From contig JBAUMF010000012.1 of the NCBI GenBank assembly GCA_049578545.1, positions 1-64,000 on the forward strand: a stretch of DNA of 64,000 bases. The letters run 5' to 3'. How positions within the stretch are numbered: position 1 is the first letter of the stretch; each line of letters starts with the position of its first letter. Below the pieces are notes generated by a model that was given only the letters and a program-made list of their open reading frames with translations, was not told where the DNA came from and ran no database searches. This stretch comes from DASQBT01 sp049578545. Lineage in GTDB: Bacteria; Pseudomonadota; Gammaproteobacteria; Burkholderiales; Thiobacillaceae. Below, piece after piece: positions 15,883 to 25,587 of the stretch. A program made the position numbers and the translations under genes.

Positions 15883-16078
15883 GGCATGAAGCAATCCTTT
15901 GGACAGGATCGCGACAAACCCCACGTAGAGACTACATCAGCTTCGAGCCGCCGTTGGCACAGTATACGTCCTGGCGATGCTGGGCCAGGCTTGTGAGATT
16001 CGGGTGTTTGTTAAACCGCGGGCCGTTCGCCAGAACGGTTTCTTGCGCGACAGGTCATTACTTCTGTGAGGGCGGTTG

Positions 16079-16660
16079 ATGCTAGGACAATCTGCCATTA
16101 TTGCAACAATTGCTGTTGCGTGCCTGGTGTTGACCAATCTGTTGAATGGGCCGGCGCAGCTTATCGTTGTGTTGTTCGTATTCGCCGCTGCTGCAATTGC
16201 GGTGCTCTTGTACTTGGCCTATTCATTCATTGCTGGCCTAAATGCCGGTATTTGGACGCAAGACAGGCCGAGCATGCTTGCGCATATCGTCCTGCATATT
16301 GTTCCAGTGAGCTATGTGGCAGTTCAGTCCCTGATCGGTACGACACTGCTGATCAACGCCATTTATCTGTTGCCCATCATGCTGTTTTTTTACACGGGTC
16401 GCCGGACTTGGGCGGAGATGTTCAAACAGTTCGGCAGAAAGATGTATCGCATTTATTACTTTGGCAACACCGCTTTGCTTCGAGCATGTCCAGTCCTGCT
16501 GGCATTTGGATTCCTGGTCGATGAGTCTATTGGAACAGAGGCATTTCGACGGGCAATGCTCGCGTACTGCAGCATCCACTTTCTCCTGAGCGGTCTGACC
16601 ATGATCAGTATAGAAAAAGACCTTTCGGCCGGAGTGGCCTCAGTCCGGATGCCCAATTGA
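16079..16660 (+). CDS. Multi-span membrane protein of unknown function
   Basis: Translation from the ATG at 16079 (GAGGG upstream) gives 193 residues with about five hydrophobic segments (roughly 5-25, 28-52, 72-88, 93-110 and 140-175) and basic loops such as TGRRTWAEMFKQFGRKMYR. I do not recognise a family. It stands alone between the sulfotransferase and the terminator of the PEP-CTERM gene. The 195 bases before it hold no clear gene. Confidence 0.65.
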   Translation: MLGQSAIIATIAVACLVLTNLLNGPAQLIVVLFVFAAAAIAVLLYLAYSFIAGLNAGIWTQDRPSMLAHIVLHIVPVSYVAVQSLIGTTLLINAIYLLPIMLFFYTGRRTWAEMFKQFGRKMYRIYYFGNTALLRACPVLLAFGFLVDESIGTEAFRRAMLAYCSIHFLLSGLTMISIEKDLSAGVASVRMPN

Positions 16661-16823
16661 TCATTCCGCCACTGAACTTGCGGCCTGGAACAGTGGGCGC
16701 AGACCGGGGCGGAATACCCGGATGCAGGAACGAACGCAACGGGAAGGTTCAAGTCAACGCGCCGCCCGCTCAGTGATTGCACTTCCCGGTACGTGCCGAC
16801 TCAATCGCCTTTGGCGATAACAA

Positions 16824-16848
16824 TAGAAAGGGGGGCATTTACCCCCCC
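16824..16848 (-). terminator. Intrinsic terminator of the first PEP-CTERM gene
   Basis: On the minus strand GGGGGG (16847-16842) pairs with CCCCCC (16835-16830) around loop TAAATG and is followed by TTTCTATT. It lies 25 bases beyond the stop of the PEP-CTERM gene. Confidence 0.8.
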
Positions 16849-16872
16849 TCCTTGCCTAAAGCAGTCCCGTGT

Positions 16873-17781
16873 TTAGGACTTGGCCTGAACGCGCCGGCGA
16901 CGGGCCACAGACGCGCCTAAACCTACCAACCCCAGACCCATCAGAGCGAGAGAACCGGGCTCGGGAACGGTGAAGATGTCAGACGAGTCGACCTTCAACA
17001 GGAAATTGGTAGCGCCTGGTGGTGAGGCTGTAGCTACGCCATTCCACATATTGGCAGGACTAAATTGCGTGGGAACGTTCGTGGTGCCAGTGATGTCGGT
17101 ACCCATAATTTGACCTACAGTAGCGTTAAGGTAATTAGAGTTTACGTAATCAAACGCGAATGCGACATTGAACGACCCTGTTCCTATGCCAGCGCCAGAA
17201 AGGGTGAAGCTTGAACTATTAGACACAACGTGGCCCGACGCAATCAAGATGCCCTGTTGATAACCAGTCGCGCTGTTGGGATTTGCAAGGGTGGCGACCG
17301 GGGTGTCTAGGTAAAACGCGATCTGCTGGTTACCCGTGTGGGCAGGGTCTACGTCATGCGCTAGAATTTGAGTAGTGTTGCCGAAAATTGCATTGACGCT
17401 AGGGGTCTGGGCGGTGACTTTCTCCATAAGGTCCAGCACTTCGGTAACCTGATAGGACCCCGCCCCAGTAGTGTTTATGGTGTAACCGGGCGTAGTCACG
17501 GGAACACCGAGATCCTGAAGAGTACCCAGACGCGCCTGAGAAATAAGCCGAACGTCATACGGAGCCCCGGGAGGAACCGACCCGCCGAGGGTGAAACCAA
17601 CGGACAAGGCCGAATCAGTCAGGTTGGTCCACAGGTCGGCATAGGTAAACGCGGCTCCCGAGCCGGAAGGATCAAGGCCGATGGCCGGGCCAGCAGACGC
17701 TACTGGACTATGCGTTAGCACAGCGGCCGCAACCAAGGCGGGCAAGCCTTTGGCCAGTTTTGCGGTAAGTGAATTTTTCAT
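16873..17781 (-). CDS. PEP-CTERM exosortase-target protein
   Basis: A 302-residue secreted protein with an N-terminal signal peptide (cleavage near ASA-G, residue 30), a Gly/Ser/Thr/Asn-rich low-Cys body, and the C-terminal tripartite sorting signal: VPEPGSLAL, a hydrophobic helix (LMGLGLVGLGA) and the basic tail ARRRRVQAKS. Exosortase cleaves next to the PEP motif and passes the protein to the surface matrix. AAGGAGAG precedes the ATG. A sigma-54-type promoter and a PrsR-box candidate lie upstream. The body may be a floc-associated PEP-CTERM type, but I am not sure. Confidence 0.93.
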   Translation of the reverse strand: MKNSLTAKLAKGLPALVAAAVLTHSPVASAGPAIGLDPSGSGAAFTYADLWTNLTDSALSVGFTLGGSVPPGAPYDVRLISQARLGTLQDLGVPVTTPGYTINTTGAGSYQVTEVLDLMEKVTAQTPSVNAIFGNTTQILAHDVDPAHTGNQQIAFYLDTPVATLANPNSATGYQQGILIASGHVVSNSSSFTLSGAGIGTGSFNVAFAFDYVNSNYLNATVGQIMGTDITGTTNVPTQFSPANMWNGVATASPPGATNFLLKVDSSDIFTVPEPGSLALMGLGLVGLGASVARRRRVQAKS

Positions 17782-17875
17782 GTTTCTCTCCTTAAGATCG
17801 ATTTAACTTAACTGTGCTATTCGCACCTTGCAGTGCATGATAGGTGACGAAAATTCTCATGCTGGCTTACTTAAA

Positions 17876-17892
17876 AGCACTTAGCATGCCAA
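17876..17892 (-). promoter_or_regulatory. Sigma-54 (-24/-12) promoter of the PEP-CTERM gene
   Basis: The minus strand reads TTGGCATGCTAAGTGCT, with GG and GC separated by exactly 10 bases, close to the consensus TTGGCACGN4TTGCT. It is about 95 bases before the start codon. The XrtA response regulator PrsR encoded at 25588-26937 is a sigma-54 activator. Confidence 0.8.
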
Positions 17893-17966
17893 CGTTCAAC
17901 GATTCTTTATTTATCAATAAGATATAGATTTAATGTCCGGTTATTTTGGCTTTTCAGTGATAGGTC

Positions 17967-17983
17967 TGTAAAAAATTCCGACA
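17967..17983 (-). promoter_or_regulatory. PEP-CTERM box (candidate PrsR site), copy 1
   Basis: The plus strand reads TGTAAAAAATTCCGACA, so the minus strand toward the gene reads TGTCGG-N5-TTTACA. The same 17-bp element in the same orientation precedes the other two PEP-CTERM genes, 62-74 bp before the -24 box. Confidence 0.75.
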
Positions 17984-18026
17984 GCGGCAATCATGCTCCC
18001 GAATGGAGTCGGCAAACTTAGTCATT

Positions 18027-18707
18027 TCAATCCCAAGCCTCAATGTCCCGCCGTTTCAAGAGCTTGGCTGGCACGCCTCCCCAGATTTCTCCCGCCCCAA
18101 TGCGCGTCCCCTTGGTTACCACTGCGCCAGCCGAGACGATGGCGCCGTCGCCTATGCTTACACCCGACATGACAACTGCGGTTGCACCTATGGTGACGTG
18201 GTTTCCGATATCGATTGCAGCGAACGCCAGCCGCCTCCCCTCAATGGCATGGGAGAACAGGACGGCGTCATGGCCAATGATGCAATTGTCGCCGATATAC
18301 GTCAGTGGCGGGTCAAGAAGAACGCCGGCGCTATACGTGTTGCGGCCTAGGCGGGCGCCCAGCGCAAGATACACCAGCCGCAGTAAGGGGAAGGGGAGAA
18401 ACTGGGTGCAGATCAGGGAATTAAATAACATCACGTAAAACAGGATATTCACCTGGGCGGCAAACTCATCCCTGGAGCCCTCCGCTATCTCGCCTTCGCG
18501 CAGTGGCATGAATTTCAGGAACAGTCGATAAATCACCAATGCCCAGAGATAAGTAAACAGCACGGCGGCCGCCACCAGCGTTACACCGCGAAAATCTCCA
18601 AGGGGCAGGGAGCCGAGCAGCCACCAGTCAGTGACGATCGCAAGGACAAGAATGCCGCAAAAAAGAACCACAAAAGTGAGGATTTGGGCGGATGAGATTT
18701 GTCGCAT
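18027..18707 (-). CDS. Membrane-linked left-handed beta-helix acyltransferase
   Basis: A 226-residue protein. The N-terminal third has two hydrophobic helices (about 8-30 and 42-62). The C-terminal half has hexapeptide repeats typical of left-handed beta-helix transferases: IGDNCIIG, IDIGNHVTIGATAVVMSGVSIGDGAIVSAGAVV, then GEIWGGVPAKLL, the usual trimer end. Such enzymes O-acetylate or otherwise acylate sugars. It starts 16 bases after the glycosyltransferase gene on the same strand, so it probably modifies the same exopolysaccharide or lipid-linked glycan. Confidence 0.82.
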   Translation of the reverse strand: MRQISSAQILTFVVLFCGILVLAIVTDWWLLGSLPLGDFRGVTLVAAAVLFTYLWALVIYRLFLKFMPLREGEIAEGSRDEFAAQVNILFYVMLFNSLICTQFLPFPLLRLVYLALGARLGRNTYSAGVLLDPPLTYIGDNCIIGHDAVLFSHAIEGRRLAFAAIDIGNHVTIGATAVVMSGVSIGDGAIVSAGAVVTKGTRIGAGEIWGGVPAKLLKRRDIEAWD

Positions 18708-18723
18708 GGAGCCTCCGTGGCCG

Positions 18724-19962
18724 TTAGATAGAAATAGTCCGCGCCCCGCGTGCGTTATACAAGAGGCTGCCCACTAATTCACTGAATCGTCTTGGCGCGG
18801 GGTAGCGCGCCAGGATGGCGGCGAGCTCCCGGGCGCGCTCTTTGAACCCCGGTTCGCCAAGCAGGCGTTGTGCCGCGGTCCGTATGGAGGCGGTGTCAGC
18901 CCGGTCGGCCCGCACCAGGAGTCCGGCCGCTGCCACGGCTATTGCCTCCATGTTCAGGAACTGGTCCAGGTTGCCACAAATGCCCAACACGGGTACGCCG
19001 GCCGCCAAGGCCTGCTGGCTGGTAGGGCTGCCGCCATTACATATCACCAGACTGGCTCGCTGCGCAGCCTCGATCCCTGGAAGATAGGCGGCAGTGCAAA
19101 CATTGGCTGCAGGCGCCTGCTTAATTGGGGCGTTGGCGGTGGCGACGATCGCCGTGACCGGCAGAACGGATAGGGCGGCAAGAATGTTCGATAACAGCCT
19201 CGGGTGCCCCGAGCTCCCAAGGGTGACATACACGATGGCGCGGCCGGTGGGCAGGTTGTCCCACCATTCAGGCTTGGGTTGAGGGGGTGACCACAATGCG
19301 GGACCGAGAAAATGGTGGTTGGGTGGTAAATCGCGGGTGGGAAACAGCTCCGGCACATCGGCATAGAGGGTATGGTCTGCGTCAGTATAGATTCGTCTCA
19401 GGTCATAACCCAGCCCAGGTAGCCCCAACTCATGACGAACGCGATTTAAAGGTTGGCTATGAAGCGCGAAAGCCAGGGGACGCGCGAGGCGGAATAGCAG
19501 TCTGGCAAGGGGCAGCGGGAGTCTACGGCTTAGCGGCAGAACCGGCAAAGGGAAGCTGGCATGAGCGTAATATGGGCTCCAGTACGTATTGCATATTGCC
19601 ATGTAAGGAATACCGACAAACCGGGCGCTGGCCGAGAGGCTCAAGCGGAAGTCACCGACGATCAGTTCGGGCTTGACGTCATTTATCAACGCCAGATCAT
19701 CGCGGACATAGCGGCGCAAGGTATCGACATCGTAGACAGGGCGACCATTTGCCAGCGCAGCCAGGAACTGTTTACTGTCTACGCTGTAGAGATCCCGAAA
19801 TAGACATTTGAGCTCCCCGATGAAGGACTTGTAACGCTGGTTGCAGGCGAAGGTGATGTCGTAGTGGGCCGGATCTAGGGCCGCGGCCAAGGCAAGCGGG
19901 CGCGCCACATGGGCCAGCGTCACCGCCTCGGCAATAAACAGAACGCGCTTGCGCTCGCTCAT
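18724..19962 (-). CDS. GT1-family (UGT-like) glycosyltransferase
   Basis: A 412-residue protein with two Rossmann-like halves. The N-terminus MSERKRVLFIAEAVTLAHVARPLALA is the acceptor half; the C-terminal half carries VYVTLGSSGHPR and VICNGGSPTSQQALAAGVPVLGICGNLDQFLNMEA, which resembles the nucleotide-sugar motif of UDP-glucuronosyl and UDP-glucosyl transferases, with NGG in place of HGG. It would glycosylate a small molecule or lipid acceptor. It stands between the PrsT genes and the acyltransferase, all on the minus strand, and so belongs to the PEP-CTERM surface-polymer locus. Confidence 0.88.
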   Translation of the reverse strand: MSERKRVLFIAEAVTLAHVARPLALAAALDPAHYDITFACNQRYKSFIGELKCLFRDLYSVDSKQFLAALANGRPVYDVDTLRRYVRDDLALINDVKPELIVGDFRLSLSASARFVGIPYMAICNTYWSPYYAHASFPLPVLPLSRRLPLPLARLLFRLARPLAFALHSQPLNRVRHELGLPGLGYDLRRIYTDADHTLYADVPELFPTRDLPPNHHFLGPALWSPPQPKPEWWDNLPTGRAIVYVTLGSSGHPRLLSNILAALSVLPVTAIVATANAPIKQAPAANVCTAAYLPGIEAAQRASLVICNGGSPTSQQALAAGVPVLGICGNLDQFLNMEAIAVAAAGLLVRADRADTASIRTAAQRLLGEPGFKERARELAAILARYPAPRRFSELVGSLLYNARGARTISI

Positions 19963-20021
19963 TCCAGAGTTGGCCTGAGCCGCGCTCCCGACTCACCGGG
20001 TATTCGTGGCATGAATAGGCA

Positions 20022-22805
20022 TCAGAGGTGATTTAACAGGTTTCTTGTTTCCTGCAGTTCGGGAAAATCCTGCCGGGTTGCCAGCAATTCCTCGAGCAGC
20101 TTGCGCGCGCCGGCCCTGTCACCGCTCCTGGTCAGCGCGACCGCGAGATGATACTTGATCGAGGGATTCCTGGGAGAGAGACTTAGCCCTTTCTTCAGCA
20201 GCTCCTGCCCTCGCTGAACCTTATCCTGTTCAACCAGTATCCAACCAAGGGTATCCAGAACAAATGAGGCATTAGGCGCAAGCTTGTAGGCGCGCTCCGC
20301 AAACTCCAACGCAAGCGGGTTCTTCTCCTGCTGGTACAGCCAGGCAAGGTCATTAAGAACAGTCACTTCATTTGGGTGCGACTGAAGCAGCGTCCGAAAC
20401 TGCTCAATCGCCTCCCTGTTCTGTCCCGTGGTCATGTAGGCTTGTGCGAGATAAAGCCGCGCGACATCATCATGAGGGTTCTCCCTGAGCCATTGCAGGA
20501 TGTGCTCCTCGCCATCCTTGCGTCTTCCCGCCTGACTGTAGGCAGTATGCATCTTGACGACAACAGCCCAAGTCCTTTGCAAGGCCAGGGTCGATTCGTA
20601 GGCCTTGGCTGCCTGGACGTACTGCTTCTGCGCCATCAGCACATCGCCTTCTAAAGCAGGACCAATGGCGAGTTTGGGATTGCTCTGCTGGATCTGCTTG
20701 GCGATCTTCAATGCTTCGGCAAGCTTGCCCTCACGCAGATCCAGGATCGCCAGGGAATTCTGCGCGTCCACATACTTAGGGTCGAGTTCCAAAGCCTTAT
20801 TAAGTGCATCCCTCGACTTGGCAAAATTCCCTAGCGCGGCGTGTGCCGACGCCAGGCGGTAGTAAGCAAGCGCTGAATTGGGCATTTCTTCGACAAGCTG
20901 CTTAAACGTGACCAAGGCATTATCCTTGTCCCCTGCCGCCAGTTGCATGGTTCCCAGGGTTTCCAGCGCTAGCGGATCTCTTGGCTGGGCGGAAATTGCT
21001 TCTCTGGCAAAACTCAAAGCCTTCTGCGGCTGATTTTTGGCCAGAAAGTAACGCGCCATGATCACACGTGGCTGAACCGCAGTGGGATTGGCCTTTGCCG
21101 CCCTGTCGAGCCAGGCTAAAGACTCCTGCTCCTTGCCTTCTGCAGACGCGGTCTCGGCCATCGTGAGCATGGCTTGGAGATTGCTTTTGTCGCTGGACAA
21201 AATCGCATCTAAACGCCTGCGCGCATCCGCGGTCTTCTTCTCGCGAAGATCCAGTTGCACCAGGTTCATTGCTGCAGGCACCGACGCAGGACGGACAACC
21301 AAGGCGCGCTCGTAACTCTTTCGGGCGTTTGTCGGATCATTCTTCCCGAGGTAGGCCACGCCTTTCAGGATATATATATTCGGGTTGTTTGGCTGTTTTT
21401 TCTCAAAGTCGGCAAGTGCCCACAGTGCATTATCGAATCGACTTTGCTGTAAATAGACCAGCACCAGAGACAAATCCGCTCCGGATTGGCTGGGATCCAG
21501 TTTTACGGCATTCTCCAGCTCGGTTATACCTTGTGCGGTTTGCCCTGCTGAAACCAGACTTATCCCCAACTGGGTATGCAGACCTACATTCTTTGGATCG
21601 ATTGCCGCTGCTTTTTCGAACTGTTCGGCAGCGGCGGAGGGGTTCTTGTTTTGCTGATAGGCTTGACCGGCCAAGGCAAGCAACTGGGAGTCATCGGAGT
21701 TGCCTGTTGCCAAAACCGGGTTAAGTAGTTGCAGAGCCTGGTCGCCTTGCCCTTGGGTCAGGAGTGTGGCGGCCAATAATTTGCGTACCTGAAGGTCGTC
21801 CGGGAAGCGATTGAGATACTGCTGCAGATTCTTGTTTGCCTGTTCAAATATTCTGAGGTTGTATTGCACGATACCAGCCAGACGCACGGCAGGCATGAAG
21901 TTAGGCTGGTCCTTGAACACCTGTTGAAGACTTTCCAGCGAAGCCTGGTAATTGCCGGTACCGTATTGCACCGCTGCCTCCAGAAAATAGGTCAGTGGAT
22001 GATTCGGTGCAAACTTCTTGATCTTGGCCAGATCGGCCTGCGCAAGATCGTACCTGTGTTGCTGAAGATAGATCAACGCGCGGTCAATTAGAGCGGCTTT
22101 GTGCTTAGGGTCGATCTTGAGTGCATGGGAGAATGCTGTTTCAGCTGCGGTTAAATTCTTATTGTATTTCTCGAATTCCCCAAGGAACACCCAGGTATCT
22201 GGATTGGCCTGGTCCACCTTGAGAGCAATTTCGATTTGTTGTCGCGCTTCCGCGAGGTCGCGGTGAGCCAGGGCGCACTTTGCCAGCCCCCAGTAGGCAG
22301 GCACATAGGACTTGTCCACGGCTAATGATTGCTTATATTGTGCGCACCCTTCATCGAACTGGCCCAAGCCCAGCATCGCGTCACCGTGCAAGCGAAAGAT
22401 TCTTGCCTGATTGAGTGGCGAGGTTTCCGGTGTGCTCTGAATCTCGTTTAACACCTTCTTGTATTCACCTTGCAAGAGAAGCGCTTCACCAAGCGATACC
22501 TTGATCGACTCATTGTTGACACCCAGTTGCTTGGCCTTGCGCAATTCCTTCTCAGCCGCACTGCCTTGCTGGGCCTTGATGTAGACATCACCCAGTAGAA
22601 GGCGGGCTTGGGCATTGTTGGGCTGTTCCTCGATTGCGCTCTTGAGCTCGATGATACTGGTCTTCAGATCCCCCTTCGCCTGGGCATCCTTGGATCGCTG
22701 AATGTGTTCCTCAGGGGTGGCCTTGGCGAGCTTGCTGCAGCCGGGAAGCAAAGGGCTGCTCAGCATCGCAATAAGTAGGGCAGCAGTGACGGGGCGTAAT
22801 TGCAT
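20022..22805 (-). CDS. prsT: PrsT TPR-repeat lipoprotein of the XrtA/PEP-CTERM system (second copy)
   Basis: A 927-residue protein with a lipobox (LLPGC, about residues 19-23) after the signal peptide, then about 25 tetratricopeptide-like repeats (e.g. LLLGDVYIKAQQGSAAEKELRKA, ALAYYRLASAHAALG). Family members are tethered outside the inner membrane and accompany the exosortase locus; their exact role is unclear but a polymer-assembly scaffold is likely. The gene follows the first copy by 17 bases. It ends in LEELLATRQDFPELQETRNLLNHL; its closest relative in the window is its neighbour. Confidence 0.9.
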   Translation of the reverse strand: MQLRPVTAALLIAMLSSPLLPGCSKLAKATPEEHIQRSKDAQAKGDLKTSIIELKSAIEEQPNNAQARLLLGDVYIKAQQGSAAEKELRKAKQLGVNNESIKVSLGEALLLQGEYKKVLNEIQSTPETSPLNQARIFRLHGDAMLGLGQFDEGCAQYKQSLAVDKSYVPAYWGLAKCALAHRDLAEARQQIEIALKVDQANPDTWVFLGEFEKYNKNLTAAETAFSHALKIDPKHKAALIDRALIYLQQHRYDLAQADLAKIKKFAPNHPLTYFLEAAVQYGTGNYQASLESLQQVFKDQPNFMPAVRLAGIVQYNLRIFEQANKNLQQYLNRFPDDLQVRKLLAATLLTQGQGDQALQLLNPVLATGNSDDSQLLALAGQAYQQNKNPSAAAEQFEKAAAIDPKNVGLHTQLGISLVSAGQTAQGITELENAVKLDPSQSGADLSLVLVYLQQSRFDNALWALADFEKKQPNNPNIYILKGVAYLGKNDPTNARKSYERALVVRPASVPAAMNLVQLDLREKKTADARRRLDAILSSDKSNLQAMLTMAETASAEGKEQESLAWLDRAAKANPTAVQPRVIMARYFLAKNQPQKALSFAREAISAQPRDPLALETLGTMQLAAGDKDNALVTFKQLVEEMPNSALAYYRLASAHAALGNFAKSRDALNKALELDPKYVDAQNSLAILDLREGKLAEALKIAKQIQQSNPKLAIGPALEGDVLMAQKQYVQAAKAYESTLALQRTWAVVVKMHTAYSQAGRRKDGEEHILQWLRENPHDDVARLYLAQAYMTTGQNREAIEQFRTLLQSHPNEVTVLNDLAWLYQQEKNPLALEFAERAYKLAPNASFVLDTLGWILVEQDKVQRGQELLKKGLSLSPRNPSIKYHLAVALTRSGDRAGARKLLEELLATRQDFPELQETRNLLNHL

Positions 22806-22822
22806 TACTTGATCTTTCCTGG

Positions 22823-25582
22823 TTATAGGGATTGCATCAGGGCCTGTGCGGCGGGTTTCTGGCTGAAGTCCAGGCCGCTATCCATTAGTTGTTTCAGTTC
22901 CTGGCGGGCGCGCGCTTTATCGCCACTCTCAGCCAGCGCAGCAGCCAGATGATAATGGATGTCCCCCGAATCGGGCTGCTTGGACAGCGCCTGTCTCAAA
23001 TAGGGCAGCGCCTTGGTCGCTTGGCCTGATTTCAGCAGGGCCCAACCCATGGTGTCCAGGGTGGCCGGGTTGTCAGGCGCAAGTTTCAGTGCCTGTTGGG
23101 CTACCTGAACCGCATTCTTGTCCTTCATCTGCGCCAAGGCATAGGCCATATTGTTCAACACCATCAGGTTGTTGGGCAACTTGGCTGACAGGTAGCGGTA
23201 TTGTTCTACCGCAGAGGGGTATTGGGCAAGACTCAACAGGCTTCCGGCATATTGTGCCCGGACAGCCAAATCCTCCGGATGCTGTTTTAGCCAGCTGGCC
23301 AGGCGTCCCTCCCCTTCGGCTGATCGTCCCAGGGCATTCAAGGCGTACTGTTGTTTGATGATCAGCCCACCGCTTGGCCTTACGGTGGCGGCCTTTTCAT
23401 AGGAGGAAAGCGCGTCTGCGGGTTGTTTCGCTGCCATGTGTATATCCCCTTCAAGCACCAGGCCAGTGATATTGCCGGGCTGGCTGGTCTGGATTTGGCG
23501 GGCTATCTTAATGCCTTCGTTATAACGCCCTGCTTTGGCGTCGAGCGATGCAAGTGCTAACTGTGCTTCAATGAAGTCAGGTTTGATGTTGAGTGCCTTC
23601 TCAAAACTGGCTTGTGCAGCATCGAGCTGTTGGGCAGCCATCAGGGCACGGCCTTGCTGTAAGCGGATGGCGGCGGAGTCCGGTTTCATCTCGACAAGTT
23701 TTCCGTAGGTCGAGATGGCATTATTCACTTCGCCTGCGGCGAGTTGGGTTGACCCCAGCAATTCTCGTGCTGCTGGGTCATCCGGCTGAGCAGAGATGGC
23801 ATCGCGTGCGGCCGCAAGTGCCTTGGCGAAATCGCGCTTGCTCAGATAGTACTGGGCGATGAGAGCCCGGGGTTTCAGCGCTTTCGAGTCTGTCTGCGTG
23901 GCTTTGTTGAGCCATTCAAGGAATTTGTTCTCCTGACCTGACTTGAGCGCCAGCAGTGCCTGCCCTTCCATGGCCTGAATATTTTTTGGATCGGCGGCAA
24001 GCACCGCGTCAAAACGGGCCTGCGCGGCCTTGGCCTGCCCGTCTTTCAGGTCCAGTTGTGCCAGTGCGGCGGCGGCAGGGAAATAGGTGGCACTTCTGGC
24101 GATGGCCTGTTCAAAGTACTTGCGCGCATTGGGCTCGTCCTTTTTCCCCATATAAGCGACACCGGTAAGGTACACAGGAAGTGGGCTTTGTGGTTGCTTC
24201 TGTGCCATTTCAGCCGCGGCCTTTAGGGCGGCATCAAATTCGCCTCGTTTGAGGTGGGCCACGATCAGCAGGGCAGCAGCGCGCTGGCCACCCTGATCCG
24301 AAGCCGCCGCACTTTCCAGATCGGCCAAGCCCTGGGCTTCTCCCTGGTTCAGCCGGGCCAGTCCGAGTTCCGTACGAATTGCCGCGCTTTTCGGATCCAG
24401 CCGGTTGGCCTTGGCGAAAAAGTTCTCGGCCTGGGCAAACTGCCGGTGGGCAAGGGCAATTTCACCCGCAATGATCAGCGTACCCGGATCCTCGCTGGCT
24501 TCGGGTTTGAGGGGCGCCAGTGTTTCCGCGGCCTGGTCAGTCTGGCCCAGGCGCAGCTGCGCTGCCGCCAGCGTGCGGCGTGCATAGACGTGATTGGGAT
24601 CAGCCTGAAGAACCTTCAGTAGCTGGTTCTGGGCTGATTCCATGTTGCCCAGATTGAATTCCAGCGCCCCGGACAGCAGGACCGCAGGCAGGTAGTTGGG
24701 GGCCGATCTGAGCACGGGGGCAAGTTGATCCCTGGCCTCAGTGATCTTCTTGTCCTTGAAATCAATCAAGGCAAGCGTGTACTTGGCGAGCACGTTGCGT
24801 GGCGAATCCTTGAGAACGTCCGCAACGTCCTTGCGGGCCTCGTCAAGGCGACTGTCACCCATCGCAATCCTGGCCAGTGCCAGCCGGGCACCTTGATGGT
24901 GCGGGTTGATGCCAATGACGGTCTTGTAGATGGCTTCGGCCTCGGCACTCTTGCCTTTGGCCTGGAGCAGCGAAGCCTTGAACAACAAGGTGTCGACATG
25001 GTGCGGGTCGAGCTTCAGGCCGCCCTCCAGAGCCTGGAGTGCCTCGTCCACTTTCTTGTCCTTCAGTGCCAGGGACGCGCGGGCCAGCAGGATGTCGGGT
25101 GACTGCAAGTCATCTGCCCTGGCCTGATCGAGCAGTTTTTCCGCTTCGCCGGTGCGATCGAGGCCAATCAGTGCCTGCGCCCGCTTGGCGAGGATATCGG
25201 CATAGCTGGGCAGACCCTTCTCGGGCAAAGGGATTTCCTCCACCAGGCGCTGATAGTCGTGTTGACCCATCAAGGCTTGTGCAATCAGCGGATCAGTGAT
25301 GGACGAATCAACCCCGTTCTGCCGTGCCCGCTTGAATTCCTTTTCCGCCGAAGCGTAGTCTTCCATGGTCAGATAGAGCTGGCCCAGGTGCATGCGCACG
25401 TCCTTGTCATCGCTATGCGCCTGGGCTGCATTCTTGAGCTGGATCAGGGCACCGTTAAGGTTGCCCGCTTGTTCCAGCTTGCTTGCTTCGGTCATCAGCG
25501 CCTTGGGGTCAGCCTTGGAGCCGCAAGCGGCCAATAGCAGGGCGAGAAGAAGTGAGGGGACAGCGTGGGTGCGATTGGTCAT
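22823..25582 (-). CDS. prsT: PrsT TPR-repeat lipoprotein of the XrtA/PEP-CTERM system (first copy)
   Basis: A 919-residue TPR lipoprotein, lipobox LLAAC near residue 20, followed by a polar spacer and repeats such as LGQLYLTMEDYASAEKEFKRARQNGV. The C-terminus (AQALMQSL after SGDKARARQELKQL) matches the pattern in the downstream copy. Two full-length tandem PrsT genes of nearly equal size directly follow prsR, a duplication that has diverged a good deal at residue level. In the XrtA loci I recall one prsT is usual. Confidence 0.92.
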   Translation of the reverse strand: MTNRTHAVPSLLLALLLAACGSKADPKALMTEASKLEQAGNLNGALIQLKNAAQAHSDDKDVRMHLGQLYLTMEDYASAEKEFKRARQNGVDSSITDPLIAQALMGQHDYQRLVEEIPLPEKGLPSYADILAKRAQALIGLDRTGEAEKLLDQARADDLQSPDILLARASLALKDKKVDEALQALEGGLKLDPHHVDTLLFKASLLQAKGKSAEAEAIYKTVIGINPHHQGARLALARIAMGDSRLDEARKDVADVLKDSPRNVLAKYTLALIDFKDKKITEARDQLAPVLRSAPNYLPAVLLSGALEFNLGNMESAQNQLLKVLQADPNHVYARRTLAAAQLRLGQTDQAAETLAPLKPEASEDPGTLIIAGEIALAHRQFAQAENFFAKANRLDPKSAAIRTELGLARLNQGEAQGLADLESAAASDQGGQRAAALLIVAHLKRGEFDAALKAAAEMAQKQPQSPLPVYLTGVAYMGKKDEPNARKYFEQAIARSATYFPAAAALAQLDLKDGQAKAAQARFDAVLAADPKNIQAMEGQALLALKSGQENKFLEWLNKATQTDSKALKPRALIAQYYLSKRDFAKALAAARDAISAQPDDPAARELLGSTQLAAGEVNNAISTYGKLVEMKPDSAAIRLQQGRALMAAQQLDAAQASFEKALNIKPDFIEAQLALASLDAKAGRYNEGIKIARQIQTSQPGNITGLVLEGDIHMAAKQPADALSSYEKAATVRPSGGLIIKQQYALNALGRSAEGEGRLASWLKQHPEDLAVRAQYAGSLLSLAQYPSAVEQYRYLSAKLPNNLMVLNNMAYALAQMKDKNAVQVAQQALKLAPDNPATLDTMGWALLKSGQATKALPYLRQALSKQPDSGDIHYHLAAALAESGDKARARQELKQLMDSGLDFSQKPAAQALMQSL

Positions 25583-25587
25583 ATGTC

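Noticed and set aside
15937..16137. Short minus-strand open frame between the sulfotransferase and the membrane protein
   Set aside because: No ribosome site or family; it overlaps the start of the membrane protein gene.
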